A stretch of DNA of 17,195 nt, from NCBI GenBank assembly GCA_964614515.1, contig CAZTPJ010000075.1, positions 1-17,195 of the forward strand, read 5' to 3'. How positions within the stretch are numbered: position 1 is the stretch's first letter; each line of letters opens with the position of its first letter. The notes under the pieces are model-generated. The model saw only the letters and a program-made list of their open reading frames with translations, was not told where the DNA came from and ran no database searches. Positions 14,130-17,195 of the stretch are shown here, piece by piece. The DNA is from CAZTPJ01 sp964614515. Its GTDB lineage: Bacteria; Planctomycetota; Phycisphaerae; Phycisphaerales; UBA1924. The position numbers and the translations under genes were made by a program.

Positions 14130-17100
14130 CACGGCAGGGCTTCCAATGCGGCCGTGGTGGTGGCGAGTTCGGCTTGAAGGTTCGCGAGTTGCTGGCGTGT
14201 CTGTTCGACGAGGTGGGCGGGTGCTCGCTGTGAATAGCCGGGATTCGCGAGGCGCCCTTCGAGCGTGGCGATGGACTTGGACAGGTCATCGCGCGCCTTG
14301 GTCAGGCGAGCTCGCTCGGCGCCGGCATCCACGGCATCGGCCAGTTCGCTCAGGCGAAACTCGGCGGAGTCGAACGTGAACGCGGCGCTCGGTCCTTCGG
14401 GCGGCGATGTACTTCCGCCGGAGAGGCCGGAGAGAAACTCGACGAGGCCTTCATAGCGCACAAGTTCCCGCGCCCATTCGACGGGGGCGTGCAGTTTCAC
14501 GCGGCGCTTGGGTGGGACTTGATGCTGTGCGCGAACTTCGCGAATCGCGCTGATGAGTCCCTGCATGCGCGAGAATGCCTGCTCCGCGGGTTTGTCGCGC
14601 AGCGAAGTGGAAACTCGCGGCCACCCGGCCGTGCATAGCAGGCCGTTGACGCGTGCGGGCGAGAGGTCGATCCCGTCGATCGGCGCGGTGCTAATGTTGC
14701 AAACGCGCTCCCAGATTGCCTCGGTGATGAACGGGCACACGGGATGTAACAAACGCAGGATTGTTTCGAGTGTGTGCGCGAGCACGGCCTGCTGGGCCGG
14801 ATCGCCGGCGACCGTCGGCTTGATCGCTTCGATATACCAATCGCAGAAGTCGCGCCAGAGCAGGTCGTATACGGCCTCGGCGTAATCCGCGAACTCGTAT
14901 CGTTTGAGCGCAGTCTCGGCGCGATCCACGCCCGCAGCCAGCCGCGAGAGCATCCAGCGATCGGGGAGGGAGAGCGCGGCGCGGTCGATCGGGGCCATGC
15001 TCTCGTTCCCGGTGGGGCTGGCGTCACGCCCGCCTTCAAGGATGCTCAGGGCGAAGTTGGCGGCGTTCCAGAGTTTGTTGCAGAAGTTGCGGCCGAAGTC
15101 GAATTTAGGAGAAGTGTTACGGCCGGTGGCTTCATCGCGCACGACGGGCATTCGTACATCCTGCGTCTGCGTGGTCATGTGGCAGAGCGTGAAGCGCATG
15201 GCGTCAGCGCCGTGGGTGGCGATGATGTCGAGCGGATCGACGCCGTTGCCGAGGGATTTGGACATTTTGCGGCCGTCGCCATCCATGATGAGGGCGTGGA
15301 TGAAGACGTCGTGGAAGGGGATGGGGCCGGGGGTGTTGTCGCCTTCACGCTGGAAGTATCGATTGAACATCACCATGCGTGAGACCCACAATGTAATAAT
15401 CTCGCGGGCCGTGCAGAGCGTGGATGTCGGATTGAAGGCTTCGAGCAGGCCCTTCATGTCGTCGGGCGGCTGCGGCCAGCCGAGTGTGGAGAGTGGCCAG
15501 AGGGCTGAGGAGAACCAGGTGTCGAGGACGTCGGGGTCGCGAACGCATCCGCGCTCTTCTAGGTACTCAATGATCTCTACGTCGTTCACGTCATGCACAC
15601 AAACGAACACGGGTTGATTCTGACGCGGAGCGTCTCGATCAAAGTCCCAAGCAACTCGAAGTTCACTCGTCCAAGCCGCAAGTTTCGGGTCCAGAAACAT
15701 GTCAGTTGCAGTATGGCGACCGTCCGGAGCGAACGACGGCCGAATGCCGAGGCCAATGAGGGGCGATGCCAACCAAACCGGAATCCGATGCCCCCACCAT
15801 AGTTGCCGGCTGATGCACCAATCTCGGATGTTTTCGTGCCAGGATTCGAAGGTTTTGGCGTAGCGTGAGGGGTGGAAAGTCAGATGGGCCGGTGGCACGG
15901 GCGTCTCGCCTGTGCCCGTCTCCGCCCCTTCGTGCATTTCGATCACACCAGTTCGGGCCTCCTGCTCGGGTGAACGCACAAATCGATAGTGCCATGGTCG
16001 ATCCGCCAAACCCTCCTTGACCGGGTTTTCGAGGGTGTAGTTCCACTTCTCGATGAACTCTTCGTAGTCACGCACGATTCGGTCGTAGGACTCTTCGAGC
16101 CAGATTGGTGCCTCGCGCTCTCCCCGCTGAAGGATCTGATGAGAGGCGAAGCCCTTGATGCTTTGTAACAGGGCTGACAATTCGTGACCCGGTGCCGGCG
16201 TGATCAGGAGATGCACATGATCAGGCATGACACACGCGAGGTGAATCGTGGCTCGTGTGTCATGCCAGTGGCAGCAGGCGTCCAGCACGATCTGGCGCTC
16301 TTCGTCGGTCAGATTGCCGTGATGCGTTCGCCAGGTCACAAAATATGTACTGCCTTCACGGCGCCAGTGAGGGAGGTATCGCCGGGATTTGGACAGGGAG
16401 GGAGAGCGGGGTACAGGCGAGACGCCCGTACCACCGGGGGGAGGGGGAGAGGGGGAAGAGGAGAAGGGTACAGGCGAGACGCCCGTACCACCGGGGGGAG
16501 GGGAAGAGGGGGAAGAGGAGAAGGGTACAGGCGAGACGCCCGTACCACCGCCAGGAGAGGAAGTTCGCTGCTCGGGGTTCATGGCGTCGAGGGCCCAGCC
16601 GCGCATTCGGTCATCCGTCACACGCACGTACCACTGGTCGCTCAGATATGGCTCAATCACGGCCTTGCTGCGATCTGAATGCTTCACGCTGTGGCGATAG
16701 TCTCGGATGTTCTCCAACAGCCCCCGCGCCTGGAACTCGCGCAGCACCAGTTTTCGCGCCTCTTCTCGCGATTTGCCCACGAAGAGGTGCGCATCGCGCA
16801 CATCCTCCCAGCCATGCTTGTCAGAGATGGTCGCATCGGGGGCGAGGATGTTGATCGCGCCGTGGAACATCTCGCGCTGATGACGCTGCCAGATTTCATA
16901 GTCATTGGGATCGTGCGCCGGCGTGACTTTAAGGAACCCGGTGGCATATCGCGCCTTGGGGTCCACGGCCTGGTCGTCGGCGTCATCATCGTCGCGCGGG
17001 GCCGCGGGCATCACCACATAGTCATCCTCGATGATCGGGATGGCCCGGCCGACGAGCGGCAGTTCCACGCACAAGTCACGCAGCGATGGCGCACGTGGAT

Positions 17101-17195
17101 CGCGCGGATTCACGGCGACGGCCGTATCGCCGAGATAGGTTTCCGGGCGTGTCGTCGCCACGGTGAGCCACGCGGGTTTGTCATCTTCATACTCA
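14129..17195 (-). CDS. valS: Valyl-tRNA synthetase (5' end outside window) carrying an in-frame RAYT/REP insertion
   Basis: Class I synthetase (EC 6.1.1.9) that charges tRNA-Val. The reading frame is open to the right edge; the Rossmann half with HIGH lies outside the window. Visible motifs are TVATTRPETYLGDTAVAVNP, ARYATGFLKVTPAHDPND (CP1 editing domain) and IEPYLSDQWYVRV. DWCISRQLWWGHRIPVW, DVLDTWFSSALWPLSTLGWP, DGRKMSKSLGNGVDP (KMSKS at 15254-15268), the anticodon-binding region (FDFGRNFCNKLWNAANFALS, DRWMLSRL, DFCDWYIEAIKP) and the C-terminal coiled-coil tRNA arm follow. All of these look intact. Between ALDAMNPEQ (to about 16568) and LTFHPSRYAKTF (from 15883) there are about 228 residues foreign to ValRS: REP-encoded Pro/Ser linkers and a transposase domain. 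The insertion falls in a linker between the editing domain and the second half of the catalytic domain. The stop overlaps the next gene's ATG. Whether the enlarged enzyme is active cannot be told from sequence. Confidence 0.95.
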   Translation of the reverse strand, partial: EYEDDKPAWLTVATTRPETYLGDTAVAVNPRDPRAPSLRDLCVELPLVGRAIPIIEDDYVVMPAAPRDDDDADDQAVDPKARYATGFLKVTPAHDPNDYEIWQRHQREMFHGAINILAPDATISDKHGWEDVRDAHLFVGKSREEARKLVLREFQARGLLENIRDYRHSVKHSDRSKAVIEPYLSDQWYVRVTDDRMRGWALDAMNPEQRTSSPGGGTGVSPVPFSSSPSSPPPGGTGVSPVPFSSSPSPPPPGGTGVSPVPRSPSLSKSRRYLPHWRREGSTYFVTWRTHHGNLTDEERQIVLDACCHWHDTRATIHLACVMPDHVHLLITPAPGHELSALLQSIKGFASHQILQRGEREAPIWLEESYDRIVRDYEEFIEKWNYTLENPVKEGLADRPWHYRFVRSPEQEARTGVIEMHEGAETGTGETPVPPAHLTFHPSRYAKTFESWHENIRDWCISRQLWWGHRIPVWLASPLIGLGIRPSFAPDGRHTATDMFLDPKLAAWTSELRVAWDFDRDAPRQNQPVFVCVHDVNDVEIIEYLEERGCVRDPDVLDTWFSSALWPLSTLGWPQPPDDMKGLLEAFNPTSTLCTAREIITLWVSRMVMFNRYFQREGDNTPGPIPFHDVFIHALIMDGDGRKMSKSLGNGVDPLDIIATHGADAMRFTLCHMTTQTQDVRMPVVRDEATGRNTSPKFDFGRNFCNKLWNAANFALSILEGGRDASPTGNESMAPIDRAALSLPDRWMLSRLAAGVDRAETALKRYEFADYAEAVYDLLWRDFCDWYIEAIKPTVAGDPAQQAVLAHTLETILRLLHPVCPFITEAIWERVCNISTAPIDGIDLSPARVNGLLCTAGWPRVSTSLRDKPAEQAFSRMQGLISAIREVRAQHQVPPKRRVKLHAPVEWARELVRYEGLVEFLSGLSGGSTSPPEGPSAAFTFDSAEFRLSELADAVDAGAERARLTKARDDLSKSIATLEGRLANPGYSQRAPAHLVEQTRQQLANLQAELATTTAALEALP
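15891..15917 (-). repeat. REP-like palindrome on the C-terminal side of the transposase domain
   Basis: Plus-strand GGTGGCACGGGCGTCTCG then CCTGTGCCC carries the palindrome GGCAC-GGGCG-TCT-CGCCT-GTGCC. It lies in inverted orientation to the three copies at 16411-16549 and is translated as ETGTGETPVPP in valS. It is nearly identical to the copy at 1312. Confidence 0.9.
16411..16549 (-). repeat. In-frame tandem array of the REP-like palindrome, 57-bp (19-codon) period
   Basis: Cores of 25 bp at 16411-16435, 16468-16492 and 16525-16549 are spaced by exactly 57 bp. Each palindrome is GTAC-A-GGCG, loop AGA, CGCC-C-GTAC. The spacers are purine-only on the plus strand, i.e. polypyrimidine in the valS mRNA. 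Translated on the minus strand they give GGTGVSPVP plus Ser/Pro stretches. The period is divisible by three, unlike the 43-bp non-coding array at 1-129. Confidence 0.95.

Larger units (their letters stand above)
15891..16549 (-). mobile_element. REP-associated tyrosine transposase (RAYT, Y1/HUH family) unit inserted in frame in valS
   Basis: The central part (about 15955-16393, about 145 residues) is a recognisable RAYT. It opens with SRRYLPHWRREGSTYFVTWR. It has the HUH-nuclease motif CVMPDHVHLLITPA (HVH codons 16211-16219), then LLQSIKGFASHQIL and APIWLEESYDRIVRDYEEF (candidate catalytic Tyr codon 16085-16087). It closes with NYTLENPVKEGLADRP-HYRFV. All three RAYT hallmarks are present, and no frameshift or stop interrupts them. 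Unlike a free RAYT there is no ATG, GTG or TTG near its start (the first GTG is in YFVTW) and no stop at its end. Inverted REP-like copies flank it, three on one side and one on the other, which is the classical RAYT/REP association. RAYTs are known to act on REP hairpins; whether this one is mobile, domesticated or a passenger is open. Confidence 0.9.

Noticed and set aside
15884..16567. Intein or self-splicing intron in valS
   Set aside because: The insert lacks intein block A and the terminal HN-C/S/T motif, and it is read through as coding DNA containing a RAYT; no group I or II intron core was recognised.

Overview
The window looks like a chromosomal segment of a Planctomycetota bacterium, most likely of the Phycisphaerae/Phycisphaerales type. 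The main reason is that three consecutive secreted proteins end in the cysteine-rich tail with paired DIFDFLCFGN-like motifs that is annotated elsewhere as the 'GC-type dockerin' of that group. High GC content, long exported beta-propeller proteins and dispersed palindromic repeats that read through as GTGETPVPP-like peptides fit the same origin.

Layout. Positions 1-129 hold a tandem array of a short palindromic (REP-like) repeat. Positions 168-5990 hold six minus-strand genes: an ACMSD-type decarboxylase (kynurenine branch), an exported TlpA/ResA-like thioredoxin with an extra N-terminal domain, trpC (indole-3-glycerol phosphate synthase), a small protein with an N-terminal CxxC pair, a small lipoprotein, and an exported protein of unknown function. 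A divergent promoter region (about 5991-6092) then leads into three plus-strand genes (6093-12855). They encode a choice-of-anchor-B (LVIVD-type) protein, a seven-repeat SBBP propeller, and a large RWDGxxW-repeat protein, all with signal peptides and GC-type dockerin tails. Good terminators follow the first and third genes, and the second and third have their own candidate promoters. From 12911 to the right edge the minus strand resumes. valS (5' end outside the window) overlaps by one base with a lipoprotein zinc-metallopeptidase-like gene.

The most unusual object is inside valS. Between the CP1 editing region and the DWCISRQLWWGHRIP segment there are about 220-228 extra residues. They contain a recognisable REP-associated tyrosine transposase (RAYT, Y1/HUH family) with its PDHVHLL motif and the downstream SYDRIVRD tyrosine. 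This domain is bracketed by inverted copies of the REP-like palindrome, three on its N-terminal side in a 57-bp (19-codon) tandem array and one on its C-terminal side. The frame is open throughout. The transposase has no start codon near its beginning and no stop of its own, so as written it can only be made as part of valyl-tRNA synthetase. The same palindrome family recurs at 1-129 and 1312-1336, giving eight copies in 17 kb. A hairpin-encoded 12-residue insertion in the ACMSD gene may be a smaller example of in-frame tolerance of structured DNA.

No tRNA, rRNA, CRISPR array or insertion sequence with conventional ends was seen. No gene-free stretch exceeds 300 bases; the longest, 8406-8631, holds a terminator and a promoter.
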